NCBI RefSeq assembly: GCF_000024925.1
Contig: NC_013521.1
Location: forward strand, 2,604,001 to 2,668,000
Length of the DNA: 64,000 nt
Direction: 5' to 3'
DNA from: Sanguibacter keddieii DSM 10542
Lineage (GTDB): Bacteria > Actinomycetota > Actinomycetes > Actinomycetales > Cellulomonadaceae
The notes under the pieces are model-generated. The model ran no database searches. It saw only the letters and a program-made list of their open reading frames with translations, and was not told the origin of the DNA. Position numbers and translations under genes: made by a program. Within the stretch, counting starts at the first letter, position 1; the number at the start of each line of letters is the position of its first letter. Below, piece by piece: positions 28,656-37,037 of this stretch.

Positions 28656-29930
28656 TCACGACCAGCCCGTCGACGCCGCGCGTGACCATCCACCGGTGCT
28701 CCGGACCGCGAGCCCGCGGACCTCCAGCACCCCGAGCGCTGCCATGAGCTCGTGGGGCGCCAGACCCGAGGACCGGACCAGCGCGTCGACCGGGACGGGC
28801 CGTCGCAGCGGGAGCGCGTCGTAGGCAGCCTTGCCGGGTGCGTCGAGCCCGTCGGTCTCACGCGTGTCCGCGTCGTCCCGCAGCGCTCCCGTCGCCGCGA
28901 TGCCGTCGAGGCCCTCGCCCGCGGCACCGGAGAGCTCGAGCACCTCGTCCACGTCGGTCACGCAGACGGCGACACCCTCGCGCAGCAGCCGGTGGCACCC
29001 GGCCGACCCTGCCGCGGTGACCGGTCCGGGGACGGCACCGACCGGGCGACCGATCCCCGCCGCCAGGCGCGCGGTGACCAACGAGCCGGAGCGCCACGCC
29101 GCCTCGACGACGACCGTGGACCGACCCGACGCGGCGATGAGCCGGTTGCGACGCAGGAACCGCACCCGGCTCGGCACCGACCCGGGCGGGAGCTCGCTCA
29201 GCACCAGTCCCGCACCGTCCAGCACCCCGCGCAGGAGGTCCGCGTTCCCGGCCGGGTAGAGGCGGTCAGGTCCGCCGGCGAGGAACGCGACCGTGGTCCC
29301 GTCGACCGCCAGGGTGGACCGGTGGACCACCGCGTCGATCCCGTAAGCGCCTCCGGAGACGGTCGTGCACCCCGCGGCGACGAGGCCGACCGACAGCTCA
29401 CCGGCGACCCGGTCGCCGTAGTCGGTGCTCGCCCGGGCCCCTACGACCGAGACCGTCCGCCTGAGCGTCTCGTCGACCCGACCGGTCCCCCGCACCCACA
29501 GGCACGCGGGGCCCTCGTCACCGAGGTCGAGCAGCCCGGTCGGCCACTCGTCGTCCTCGGGGACGACGAGACGCCCACCGAGCCTCGCGAGGTTGTCGAG
29601 GTCTCGGGCCGGGTCGGTGGTCGCCACCCGAGGTGCCCAACGTGCGACCGCAGCCGCGAGCCGTCGCACGGTGGTCCTGTCGTCCACACCGATCACCTCG
29701 CAGAGCCGGGAGACGGCGTGCCGGACGGCGTCGTCCCCGGTCCCTGCACTCTGCAGCCAGCCGAGGGCGTCGACCGGGCCGACCGTCCTCAGCAGCGCAC
29801 CGGCGGCCCGGTCGGCCGGCTCCGCGATCCGGCTCCAGGCCGCCCGGGCCAGCACGGTCGAGGTGCGCGCCTCCCCCGGGCGCCAGCTGCTCGCAGCGCT
29901 CGCCCTGCCTCCCGCCTGCCCCGCGCTCAC
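28656..29930 (-). CDS. dprA: DNA-processing protein DprA
   Basis: DprA binds incoming single-stranded DNA and loads RecA. The 424-residue protein has an N-terminal helical domain. A Rossmann-like core follows with SVVGARASTDYGDRVAGEL, VSGGAYGIDAVVHR and FLAGGPDRLYPAGN, then a C-terminal winged-helix part. GTG at 29930 overlaps the comM stop by four bases (GTGA), so the two competence-type genes are coupled. The 198 bases between dprA and the xerC-like gene show nothing I recognise. Confidence 0.93.
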   Translation of the reverse strand: MSAGQAGGRASAASSWRPGEARTSTVLARAAWSRIAEPADRAAGALLRTVGPVDALGWLQSAGTGDDAVRHAVSRLCEVIGVDDRTTVRRLAAAVARWAPRVATTDPARDLDNLARLGGRLVVPEDDEWPTGLLDLGDEGPACLWVRGTGRVDETLRRTVSVVGARASTDYGDRVAGELSVGLVAAGCTTVSGGAYGIDAVVHRSTLAVDGTTVAFLAGGPDRLYPAGNADLLRGVLDGAGLVLSELPPGSVPSRVRFLRRNRLIAASGRSTVVVEAAWRSGSLVTARLAAGIGRPVGAVPGPVTAAGSAGCHRLLREGVAVCVTDVDEVLELSGAAGEGLDGIAATGALRDDADTRETDGLDAPGKAAYDALPLRRPVPVDALVRSSGLAPHELMAALGVLEVRGLAVRSTGGWSRAASTGWS

Positions 29931-31465
29931 AGCCCTTGCCCCCGCGTCCGGAGCACGAGCGCCCGGCCGATGTCGTCGGCGCAGGGCGCGTCCCGCCCGG
30001 CGAGGTCGGCGAGGGTCCAGGCGACGCGGAGCACGCGGTCGGCCCCGCGCAGGCTCAGGGTCCCCCGGTCCATCGCCGCGTCCAGGTCGCCGAGGAGCGA
30101 ACGGTCTGCGCCGAGGCGAGCGCGCAACCACCCTCCGGGGACCTCGCTGTTCGTGCTCCAGGCAGTCGAGGCCAACCGCTCGCGGGACGCGGCCCGCGCC
30201 TGTGCCACGCGACGCGCGACCACAGCGGTCCCCTCCCGCGCTCGGCCGTCGAGCATGTCGAGACGGGTCACCGGGTGCACCTCGACCTGGAGGTCGACGC
30301 GGTCGAGCAGCGGGCCCGAGAGCCTCGCGAAGTAGCGTCTCCGTGCCATCGGCGTGCAGGAGCAGTCGAGACCCTTGCCGATCGCGAGCCCGCACGGGCA
30401 GGGGTTCGCGGCCAGCACCAGCTGGAACCGCGCGGGGTACCGGGCGCTGCCGTTGGCCCGTTCGATGACGAGCTCGCCGTGCTCGAGCGGCTGCCGGAGG
30501 GTCTGCAGCACCCGCGGCGAGAACTCCGGCGCCTCGTCCATGAACAGGATCCCCCGGTGCGCCCGCGAGGCTGCGCCCGGGCGAGGTGTCCCCGAGCCTC
30601 CCCCCACGACGGCCGCCGGGGTCGCCGTGTGGTGAGGGTCCTCGAAAGGAGGCCGGACGAGGAGCCCGCCGGCCGCGTCGAAGGTGCCTGCGACCGAGTG
30701 GACCGAGGTGACCTCGATCGCCTCGCGCTCGGTGAGCGCCGGCAGCAGACCGGGGAGCCGCGCCGCCAGCATCGTCTTGCCGGTGCCCGGCGGTCCGACC
30801 ATGAGGAGGTGGTGCCCGCCGGCGGCCGCCACCTCGAGCGCGACCCGCGCTGCGGACTGCCCGACGACCTCGTCGAGGTCGACGTCGACCGTCTGCGTCG
30901 CGCGCTCCGCAGGAGGCCGGCGTCCTCGGGCGCCGTCGTCGGGGACCACGACGTCCGCCCCGTACCGGGCCACGACCTCGGCCAACCACCGCACGCCGAC
31001 CACCTCGATCCCAGGGACGAGTGCTGCCTCGTCCGCGTCGCCGGCAGGCACGACCACGCGCTCGACCCCGGCGGCGGCGGCCGCCGCCACGGCAGGGAGC
31101 ACGCCCCGCACGGGGTGCACACGCCCGTCCAGCCCGAGCTCGCCCAGGTGCACGGTCCTGGCGAGCCCCTCCCGGTGGATCATGCCGGCGCCCGCCAGCA
31201 CGGCGACGGCGATCGCGAGGTCGTAGCCCGACCCTGCCTTCGGGAGGGCCGCCGGTGACAGGTTGACCGTCACCTTGCGCTGCGGGAGCACGAGACCGGT
31301 CGACGCGACTGCTGCCCGGACGCGGTCGCGGGACTCGGCGAGCGCGGTGTCCGGGAGCCCGACGAGGGTGAACCCCGGGACCGAGGCGGCCAGGTGCGCC
31401 TCGACCTCGACCAGGTGCCCGGTCAGCCCGACCAGGCACACGGCGAGCGTGGTGCCGAGCGCCAT
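29927..31465 (-). CDS. comM: YifB/ComM family magnesium-chelatase-like AAA+ ATPase
   Basis: ComM-type helicases promote integration of foreign DNA during transformation. The 512-residue protein has an N-terminal Lon-protease-like domain (GFTLVGLPDTALAESRDRVRAA). The AAA+ core has Walker A GPPGTGKT and Walker B GILFMDEAPEFS. A four-cysteine cluster lies in NPCPCG and LDCSCTP. The C-terminal Mg-chelatase domain ends with SLRGADRVLRVAWTLADL. Its ATG shares one base with the yraN stop. Confidence 0.94.
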   Translation of the reverse strand: MALGTTLAVCLVGLTGHLVEVEAHLAASVPGFTLVGLPDTALAESRDRVRAAVASTGLVLPQRKVTVNLSPAALPKAGSGYDLAIAVAVLAGAGMIHREGLARTVHLGELGLDGRVHPVRGVLPAVAAAAAAGVERVVVPAGDADEAALVPGIEVVGVRWLAEVVARYGADVVVPDDGARGRRPPAERATQTVDVDLDEVVGQSAARVALEVAAAGGHHLLMVGPPGTGKTMLAARLPGLLPALTEREAIEVTSVHSVAGTFDAAGGLLVRPPFEDPHHTATPAAVVGGGSGTPRPGAASRAHRGILFMDEAPEFSPRVLQTLRQPLEHGELVIERANGSARYPARFQLVLAANPCPCGLAIGKGLDCSCTPMARRRYFARLSGPLLDRVDLQVEVHPVTRLDMLDGRAREGTAVVARRVAQARAASRERLASTAWSTNSEVPGGWLRARLGADRSLLGDLDAAMDRGTLSLRGADRVLRVAWTLADLAGRDAPCADDIGRALVLRTRGQGL

Positions 31466-31848
31466 CAGAGCACGCCCACGAGATGGTCGACCTGCGGCGG
31501 GCGACCCTTCTCGAGCAGGACCCCGACCACGTCGACCCGCACCGACGTCGGCCGCTCCGGCACCGTCTCGGCGGCCCTGCCGGCCAACCACTCGCCCGCG
31601 AGCCGGCGGAGCCGGGCGAGCTTGCGCGGGGTGACCGCCTCCGACGGGTGTCCGTACCCCAGCCCGGTCCGGGTCTTGACCTCGATGACCACGAGCTCAC
31701 GCCCGTCGAGAGCCACGAGGTCGAGCTCGCCACCCGTCCCGCGCCAGTTCCGGTCCACCACGACCCACCCGGCGCCCTCGAGCATCCGGGCGACGAGCTC
31801 TTCTCCGTACCGGCCCACTGCGGCCCGGTCTGTCCTGTCCACGTCCAT
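31465..31848 (-). CDS. yraN: YraN family protein (UPF0102, nuclease-like fold)
   Basis: The 127-residue protein has the nuclease-like core GGELDLVALDGRELVVIEVKTRTG and the N-terminal block GRYGEELVARMLEGAGWVVVDRNWR. The exact role is not established; it is usually found next to comM and rnhB. The ATG at 31848 has GGAGGTGG upstream. Its stop overlaps comM. Confidence 0.9.
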   Translation of the reverse strand: MDVDRTDRAAVGRYGEELVARMLEGAGWVVVDRNWRGTGGELDLVALDGRELVVIEVKTRTGLGYGHPSEAVTPRKLARLRRLAGEWLAGRAAETVPERPTSVRVDVVGVLLEKGRPPQVDHLVGVL

Positions 31849-31990
31849 GTGCCACCTCCGGCACAGACGTTGCCGGTGCGAGGGGTGGCGGGGCGACCTG
31901 CCGTCAGCCGTCTGTGGACCGAGACGGTGCAGCCTCTGCTGTGGACGACGAGCAGGTAGGCCCGGGCGGACGTCCGGCGGGTCCGGGCAC

Positions 31991-32032
31991 CAGAACCCAG
32001 AGCCCAGAGCCCAGAGCCCAGAGCCCAGAGCC
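31991..32032. repeat. Array of a 7-bp tandem repeat
   Basis: Six copies of CAGAGCC lie head to tail, the first one degenerate (CAGAACC). They lie seven bases beyond the DUF2469 stop codon, in the 191-base gap before yraN. This gap holds nothing else I recognise except the yraN ribosome binding site. Confidence 0.95.
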
Positions 32033-32039
32033 CAGGCTG

Positions 32040-32339
32040 CTAGAGGTCGAGCTCCGCCTGCGCGAGCTCTTCGACGTTGACGTCCTTGAAGGTGACGACG
32101 CGCACCGCCTTGACGAAGCGCTTGGAGCGGTAGACGTCCCACACCCAGGCGTCGCCCAGCCGCAGCTCGAAGTACACCTCACCAGCGGCCGACCGCACCT
32201 GCAGGTCGACGCTGTTGGCGAGGTAGAACCGCCGTTCGGTCTCCACCACGTAGGCGAAGAGCCTCACCACGTCGCGGTACTCGCGGTACAGCGCGAGCTC
32301 CATGTCGGTCTCGTAGTTCTCCAGGTCCTCAGCGCTCAC
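32040..32339 (-). CDS. DUF2469 family protein
   Basis: The 99-residue protein starts VSAEDLENYETDMELALYREYRDVV. It contains ERRFYLANSVDLQVRS and ends VTFKDVNVEELAQAELDL. This is a highly conserved actinobacterial family of unknown function that lies beside rnhB. I chose GTG at 32339, which matches family starts. An ATG at 32357 would overlap rnhB. Confidence 0.9.
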   Translation of the reverse strand: MSAEDLENYETDMELALYREYRDVVRLFAYVVETERRFYLANSVDLQVRSAAGEVYFELRLGDAWVWDVYRSKRFVKAVRVVTFKDVNVEELAQAELDL

Positions 32340-32346
32340 TGGACCA

Positions 32347-33087
32347 TCATGGACCATCGAGCACGGCGCTCGCCCCCGGACCGACCCCGGGCAGCCGCCA
32401 GCTCACCCTGTGGAACGGGCTCGGGCCGTGCTCGCCGAGCGCCGCGACGTGCTGCGCCGAGCCGTAGCCCTTGTTGCCGATCCACCCGTAGTGCGGGTGG
32501 TCCTTGGCGAGCTGCACCATCGAGGCGTCGCGCTCGCACTTGGCGACGACGCTCGCGGCGGCCACGGACGCGCAGGACAGGTCGGCCTTGACGCGGGTCT
32601 GCACCCGCGGCGCGAGGTACCCGTCAGGGGCCGCGACCTCCTCGCCCTCGAGCATGGTGAGGAGGTCGGGTTCCGGCTCGGTCAACCAGTCGTGCGAGCC
32701 GTCGAGGAGCACCGTGTCGACCGGGCCCGCCGTCCGCGCCACCGCCACGAGCGCACGCTGCCCCGCGAGGCGCAGCGCCCGGACGATGCCGACCGCGTCG
32801 ATCTCGGCCGCGCTGGCCGACCCGACGGCCGTCGCCACGGACCAGTCGTCGATGAGGGGGAGGTACTCGGTCCGGGCCCGGGCGGTGAGGACCTTGGAGT
32901 CGGTGAGCCCGACGGGGCAGGGCCCGGTCGAGAGGTCGACGACGCACACGCCCACGCTCACCGGGCCGGCGAGCGCACCGCGCCCGACCTCGTCCATGCC
33001 GGCGAGCCGTCGGGCCCCTGCGGCCAGCATGCCGGTCTCGACCTCGAGGTCGGCGAAGACCGGAGGGACCGTCGTGCGCGGGCTCAC
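32347..33087 (-). CDS. rnhB: Ribonuclease HII
   Basis: RNase HII cuts RNA of RNA-DNA hybrids and single ribonucleotides in DNA. The 246-residue protein has the metal-binding motif MDEVGRGALAGPV with Asp32 and Glu33. LTDSKVLTARAR and ASVVAKCERDASM with further acidic ligands are also present. GTG at 33087 overlaps the lepB stop by four bases. Confidence 0.95.
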   Translation of the reverse strand: MSPRTTVPPVFADLEVETGMLAAGARRLAGMDEVGRGALAGPVSVGVCVVDLSTGPCPVGLTDSKVLTARARTEYLPLIDDWSVATAVGSASAAEIDAVGIVRALRLAGQRALVAVARTAGPVDTVLLDGSHDWLTEPEPDLLTMLEGEEVAAPDGYLAPRVQTRVKADLSCASVAAASVVAKCERDASMVQLAKDHPHYGWIGNKGYGSAQHVAALGEHGPSPFHRVSWRLPGVGPGASAVLDGP

Positions 33088-33818
33088 GGGGCCGGGACGT
33101 CCTCGAAGGTGGCGCCGGGGTTGCGCAGCCACCCGAGGTGGTCCAGCGGCCACACCTTGACGAAGGCCGTCCCCACCACGTTGTCGACGGGGACGAACCC
33201 GCCACCGGGGCTGCCGGCGTTGTACCGGGAGTCGCTCGAGTGGGCGCGGTTGTCGCCCATCACCCAGAGGAACCCCTCGGGGACCGTCTGGTCGAACTCG
33301 AGCAGCGACGGGGCGGAGCCCGGCTTCAGGTACGGCTCGTCGATGGTCTGACCGTTGACCGCGATGTGACCTGCGGTGTCGCAGCAGGTGACACGGTCCC
33401 CCTCGGTGCCGATCACACGCTTGACGAGGTGCTCGCCCGAGTCCTGCGGGAGCAGCCCGACGAAGGTGAGCACGTCGGTGACGCCCTGCTGGAACGCGTT
33501 GCGCTGCGGCTGCGGCGTGCCGGCCAGCCAGGTGCCCGGGTCCTTGAAGACCACGACGTCGCCGCGGTGGACGTCGAACACGCCGGGCACCATCTTCGAG
33601 ACGAGGATGCGGTCACCCTCGACGAGGGTGTCCTCCATGGACGAGCTGGGGATGAAGAAGGCCTGCACGAAGAAGGACTTGATGACCCAGGAGAGCACCA
33701 GAGCGCTGATGACGATGATGGCGACCTCGCGGAGGAACGACCCCTTGCGCGGCTCGGCACCGGTCGCCCCGTCGCTGGTGGTGCCGTCTGGGTGCGCTGC
33801 GTCAGGAGTCACTCGCAT
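33084..33818 (-). CDS. lepB: Signal peptidase I
   Basis: Signal peptidase I removes signal peptides from exported proteins at the outer face of the membrane. The 244-residue protein has one membrane segment at about residues 31-50. The catalytic Ser60 is in FIPSSSMEDTL, and the general-base Lys is in LVKRVIG. Family box E is GDNRAHSSDSR. ATG at 33818 is preferred; an ATG at about 33845 is in frame. It follows rplS after two hairpins. Confidence 0.94.
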   Translation of the reverse strand: MRVTPDAAHPDGTTSDGATGAEPRKGSFLREVAIIVISALVLSWVIKSFFVQAFFIPSSSMEDTLVEGDRILVSKMVPGVFDVHRGDVVVFKDPGTWLAGTPQPQRNAFQQGVTDVLTFVGLLPQDSGEHLVKRVIGTEGDRVTCCDTAGHIAVNGQTIDEPYLKPGSAPSLLEFDQTVPEGFLWVMGDNRAHSSDSRYNAGSPGGGFVPVDNVVGTAFVKVWPLDHLGWLRNPGATFEDVPAP

Positions 33819-33908
33819 ACTGTCCCACTTCCTCGAGGTGAACATCGAATGCTGCCCGCCCCGCGCGTCGTCGCGCGAGGCGCGTGAGGCGTCGACGGTC
33901 GTGGCACG

Positions 33909-33942
33909 CACGAGGGCGGCCACCTCGGTGGCCGCCCTCGTG
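33909..33942 (-). terminator. Second hairpin downstream of rplS
   Basis: A perfect 15-bp stem (CACGAGGGCGGCCAC and complement) has a four-base loop. It follows the smaller hairpin next to the rplS stop. Confidence 0.85.
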
Positions 33943-33958
33943 GAGAACGCTGCTCGTC

Positions 33959-33984
33959 CGTGGCTCGTCAGACGACGAGCCACG
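33959..33984 (-). terminator. First hairpin downstream of rplS
   Basis: An 11-bp stem (CGTGGCTCGTC and complement) with a four-base loop starts seven bases after the rplS stop. With the next hairpin it forms a double terminator before lepB. Confidence 0.75.
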
Positions 33985-33990
33985 ACACGA

Positions 33991-34347
33991 TCACTTGGAG
34001 ACGAAGTCGCGCTTCTCCTTGATCTTCGCCTTCTTGCCGCGCAGCTTGCGGAGGTAGTACAGCTTGGCGCGACGGACGTCACCGCGGGTGATGACCTCGA
34101 CCGACTCGATCGACGGTGCGTTGGCGGGGAACGTGCGCTCCACCCCGACACCGAAGCTGATCTTGCGGACGGTGAAGGTCTCGCGGACGCCGCCGCCGAC
34201 GCGGGCGATGACGACACCCTGGAACGCCTGGACACGCGAGCGCGTGCCCTCGACGACCTTGACGTTGACCTTGACGGTGTCACCGGCGCGGAAGGCCGGG
34301 ATGTCGGACCGCAGCGATGCTGCGTCGACGCTGTCGAGCGTGTTCAT
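33991..34347 (-). CDS. rplS: 50S ribosomal protein L19
   Basis: L19 sits at the subunit interface of the large subunit. The 118-residue protein has [29 protein letters not shown] and the C-terminal block [22 protein letters not shown]. The ATG at 34347 has GGGGAGAG upstream. The 279 bases between trmD and rplS hold an unassigned inverted repeat (TGTGGCAG / CTGCCACA, about 34524-34570) and no gene I can support. Confidence 0.97.
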   Translation of the reverse strand: MNTLDSVDAASLRSDIPAFRAGDTVKVNVKVVEGTRSRVQAFQGVVIARVGGGVRETFTVRKISFGVGVERTFPANAPSIESVEVITRGDVRRAKLYYLRKLRGKKAKIKEKRDFVSK

Positions 34348-34626
34348 GTTCTCTCCCCGTCCTGCCACAGGTCAGGTACGTCTCGTGGGTGCGGTCGCAC
34401 GCGGCGTCCGCCCCCATGGTGATGAGTGGATGTGGTGCCTCACCGGTCGCAGGTCCGGCATCCCGTGAGAGCGTGCCGTGCGACGATCGATCAGAGCAGT
34501 GAAACAGCCGAGTTGGACGCCCCTGTGGCAGTGTCCGGTCCGGCGTGCACCAAGGGATGATTCTGCCACAGTCGGACCGCCGCGCACTACCCGCCCTGCG
34601 CGCGTGCCTGCGGGGGTGTCTGACCC

Positions 34627-35403
34627 TCAGCCCTGGCGGAGGTGCCCGTCGTCGCCCGCCGCCCAGCCGTGACCGGCGAGCAGAGCTCGGTCGGCCTTGT
34701 CGAGCACGCTCGGGTCGAGCGCCTCGACCATGTCGGGGCGACGCTCGAGCGTGCGCTCGAGCGCACGGTCACGTCGCCACCGGGCGATCTTGGCGTGGTG
34801 CCCGGAGAGCAGGACCTCGGGGACGTCGAGCCCCTCCCAGGTCGGCGGCTTGGTGTACACGGGGTACTCCAGCAGCCCCGCCTCGCCGTGCGACTCCTCG
34901 ACGAGGGACTCGGGGTTGCCGATGACCCCGGGCAGCAGACGGGCCACGGCCTCGATCATCACGAGCGAGGCGACCTCACCGCCGTTGAGGACGTAGTCGC
35001 CGATCGAGAGCTCGCGGACCGTGCCTCCCGCAGCACGGTGGTGCTCGGCGACCCGGGCGTCGATGCCCTCGTAGCGGCCGCACGCGAACACCAGCTGCGG
35101 CTCGAGGGCGAGCGACTCGGCGACGCGCTGGGTGAAGGTCTCCCCCGACGGCGTCGGCACGACGAGCGTGGCCTCGGGCGTGAGGACGTCGGCCAGGGCC
35201 GTGCCCCAGACGTCGGGGCGCATGACCATGCCGGCCCCGCCGCCGAACGGCGTGTCGTCGACCGTCCGGTGGCGGTCCGTGGCCCAGGCCCGGAGGTCGT
35301 GCACGGTGAGCTCGAGCAGCCCGGACTGCACCGCCTTGCCCACGAGCGAGAGCTCGAGCGGCGCGAGGTAGTCGGGGAAGATCGAGACGACGTCGATACG
35401 CAC
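34627..35403 (-). CDS. trmD: tRNA (guanine(37)-N1)-methyltransferase
   Basis: TrmD methylates G37 of tRNAs reading CNN codons, which prevents frameshifts. The 258-residue protein starts [19 protein letters not shown]. It has the knot region with [14 protein letters not shown] and [21 protein letters not shown] (key residues [11 protein letters not shown]), and the substrate loop [19 protein letters not shown] at 35403 follows the rimM stop directly. Confidence 0.97.
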   Translation of the reverse strand: MRIDVVSIFPDYLAPLELSLVGKAVQSGLLELTVHDLRAWATDRHRTVDDTPFGGGAGMVMRPDVWGTALADVLTPEATLVVPTPSGETFTQRVAESLALEPQLVFACGRYEGIDARVAEHHRAAGGTVRELSIGDYVLNGGEVASLVMIEAVARLLPGVIGNPESLVEESHGEAGLLEYPVYTKPPTWEGLDVPEVLLSGHHAKIARWRRDRALERTLERRPDMVEALDPSVLDKADRALLAGHGWAAGDDGHLRQG

Positions 35404-36048
35404 TCAGCGACCACCCTCGGTCGGGTCGTCCTGCGGCTCGTCCGAGACGGCTCCGGCCTCGGCAGCCTCGGCGGCGTCGGCAGCGGCAGCGGCAGCGGCA
35501 GCGGCAGCCGAGCCCTCCTCGGGCGTGGCGACCTCGAGGTTCACGGCGTCCCGGGCGAGCAGCCCGCCGGGCGGGTCGAGCACGACGCGCCCCCCGGCGA
35601 CGTCGACGACCGGGACCATGACGCGGACGAAGGGCACCAGGGTCCGGGTGCCGTCGGTCTCGCGGACGACGAGCATGTCGTAGGCGGGCAGGTGGTCGAG
35701 CCCGACGACCTCGCCGACGACTGTCCCGTCCTGGAGCTCGGCGCGCAGGCCGGCCAGCTCGTGGGGGTACCAGGCGTCCTCCTCGTCGGAGGCGTCGACG
35801 TCGACCACGAGCTCGATGCCACGGGCCTGCTCGGCTGCGGTGCGGTCCCCGAGCTCGGCGAAGGCGACGTGCCACCGGCCGTTCTGGATGCGCGTCGACA
35901 CGACCGTGAGCGGTCCTGCGGAGGCCGGGACGGTGCGCAGCACCTGCCCGTCGGCCAGACGGGCCTCGGGGTCGTCGGTGCGGAGGTCGAGCGCGACCTC
36001 TCCGCGCAACCCGTGCGCCCGCCCGATCGTGGCGACTGTCAGTTCCAT
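35404..36048 (-). CDS. rimM: Ribosome maturation factor RimM
   Basis: RimM aids assembly of the 30S head. The 214-residue protein starts MELTVATIGRAHGLRGEVALDLRTDDPEAR. The second domain has AWYPHELAGLRAEL and the PRC-barrel end LVPFVRVMVPVVDV. After residue 170 there is an Ala-rich tail, partly encoded by five copies of GGCAGC. The ATG at 36048 has GGAGGAG upstream. Confidence 0.94.
   Translation of the reverse strand: MELTVATIGRAHGLRGEVALDLRTDDPEARLADGQVLRTVPASAGPLTVVSTRIQNGRWHVAFAELGDRTAAEQARGIELVVDVDASDEEDAWYPHELAGLRAELQDGTVVGEVVGLDHLPAYDMLVVRETDGTRTLVPFVRVMVPVVDVAGGRVVLDPPGGLLARDAVNLEVATPEEGSAAAAAAAAAADAAEAAEAGAVSDEPQDDPTEGGR
35479..35508. repeat. Five copies of GGCAGC in the rimM tail
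   Basis: The hexanucleotide repeats five times without change. It encodes part of the poly-alanine stretch of RimM and keeps the frame whatever the copy number. Confidence 0.9.
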
Positions 36049-36091
36049 CCCTGCTCCTCCATCACGCCCCGCGGCGCGGGGCTCCAGACGC

Positions 36092-36129
36092 ACCGAGGCC
36101 CGGCTCACCAGTGGTGGCCGGGCCTCGGT
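36092..36129 (-). terminator. Hairpin between khpA and rimM
   Basis: A 13-bp stem (ACCGAGGCCCGGC and complement) is extended by an inner four-pair stem after one bulged base. A smaller perfect 9-bp stem at 36142-36162 overlaps the khpA stop. Both precede the rimM ribosome binding site. Confidence 0.65.
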
Positions 36130-36158
36130 CTTCAGACTTTCCTGACCGCCTGGGGCGG

Positions 36159-36398
36159 TCAGCGACGATCTACGTCGACGACGTCTACGCGCACCGGGGA
36201 GTCCCCGGCGAGCGCGCCGATGACGGTCCGCAGCGCGCGAGCGGTGCGTCCACCTCGGCCGATCACCCGTCCGAGGTCGTCGGGATGAACCCGGACCTCG
36301 AGGAGCTCGCCACGGCGCAGGGCCTTGGCGTTCACCTGCACGTCATCGGGGTTGTCCACGATTCCGCGCACCAGGTGCTCGAGAGCATCGGCGAGCAT
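36159..36398 (-). CDS. khpA: KH-domain RNA-binding protein KhpA
   Basis: The 79-residue protein is a single KH domain with the GxxG loop in DLGRVIGRGGRTARALRTVI (loop GRGG). KhpA binds RNA and in Gram-positive bacteria influences cell size with KhpB. Its ATG shares one base with the rpsP stop, and it precedes rimM, the usual order. Confidence 0.93.
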   Translation of the reverse strand: MLADALEHLVRGIVDNPDDVQVNAKALRRGELLEVRVHPDDLGRVIGRGGRTARALRTVIGALAGDSPVRVDVVDVDRR

Positions 36399-36847
36399 CA
36401 GGCCTGCTCCTCCGCGGGGGCGTCAGCCTCCGGGGTGGCGTCGGCAGCTGCGGCGGCAGCCTTGGCTGCCTTCGCCTCGGAGGCCTTGGCCTTCGACTTC
36501 TCGGCGTCGGCAGCAGCAGCGGCGACAGCCTCTGCGACAGACTCGGCCGACGGCTTCTGCTTGGTGCGGAGGGTTCCCTCTGCGCCGGGCAGGCCCTTGA
36601 ACTTCTGCCAGTCACCGGTGACCTTGAGGAGCGCGAGCACCTGCTCGGTCGGCTGAGCGCCGACTCCGAGCCAGTACTGGGCGCGCTCCGACGTGATCTC
36701 GATGAGCGACGGCTCCTCGGTCGGGTGGTACTTGCCGATCTCCTCGATCGCGCGACCGTCACGCTTGGTGCGCGAGTCGGCGACGACGATACGGTAGTAC
36801 GGAGCCCGGATCTTGCCGAGGCGCTTGAGACGAATCTTGGTGGCCAC
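36398..36847 (-). CDS. rpsP: 30S ribosomal protein S16
   Basis: S16 is an early small-subunit assembly protein. The 149-residue product starts [38 protein letters not shown] (key residues [18 protein letters not shown]). The core ends near residue 95, and a 50-residue Ala/Lys/Glu tail follows. GTG at 36847 has AGGAGAG upstream. A TATAAT-like CATAAT read on the minus strand at 36975-36980 may be its -10. Confidence 0.96.
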   Translation of the reverse strand: MATKIRLKRLGKIRAPYYRIVVADSRTKRDGRAIEEIGKYHPTEEPSLIEITSERAQYWLGVGAQPTEQVLALLKVTGDWQKFKGLPGAEGTLRTKQKPSAESVAEAVAAAAADAEKSKAKASEAKAAKAAAAAADATPEADAPAEEQA

Positions 36848-36974
36848 TGTGGTGGTCTCTCCTGGTTCTGAAGGTGGTGGACTGCTCACCGCTCCGGCGG
36901 GGTGCGGGTGATGAGCTGGTCCGAGACACGACACTGTCCGGAGAGAGGGGCCGGGCATGCCGAGTACGGAGGTG

Positions 36975-36980
36975 ATTATG
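36975..36980 (-). promoter_or_regulatory. Candidate -10 element for rpsP-khpA-rimM-trmD
   Basis: CATAAT is read on the minus strand, 128 bases upstream of rpsP. It stands out in this high-GC DNA. No clear -35 is visible. Confidence 0.4.
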
Positions 36981-37037
36981 CCAGACGTGCGAGCGTGCCC
37001 GCCACCTCCGGGCACCGCGGACCTGGCGTCGGTCGCG

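Noticed and set aside
28656-31733. Single 1025-codon minus-strand frame covering dprA and part of comM
   Set aside because: Only the part from 29930 downstream is DprA. Upstream the comM gene uses another frame with a GTGA junction.
31991-32032. CRISPR-like array
   Set aside because: Units are seven bases with no spacers; it is a simple tandem repeat.
34348-34626. Small genes in the trmD-rplS gap
   Set aside because: Short frames there lack ribosome binding sites and any conserved look; only an unassigned inverted repeat was noted.
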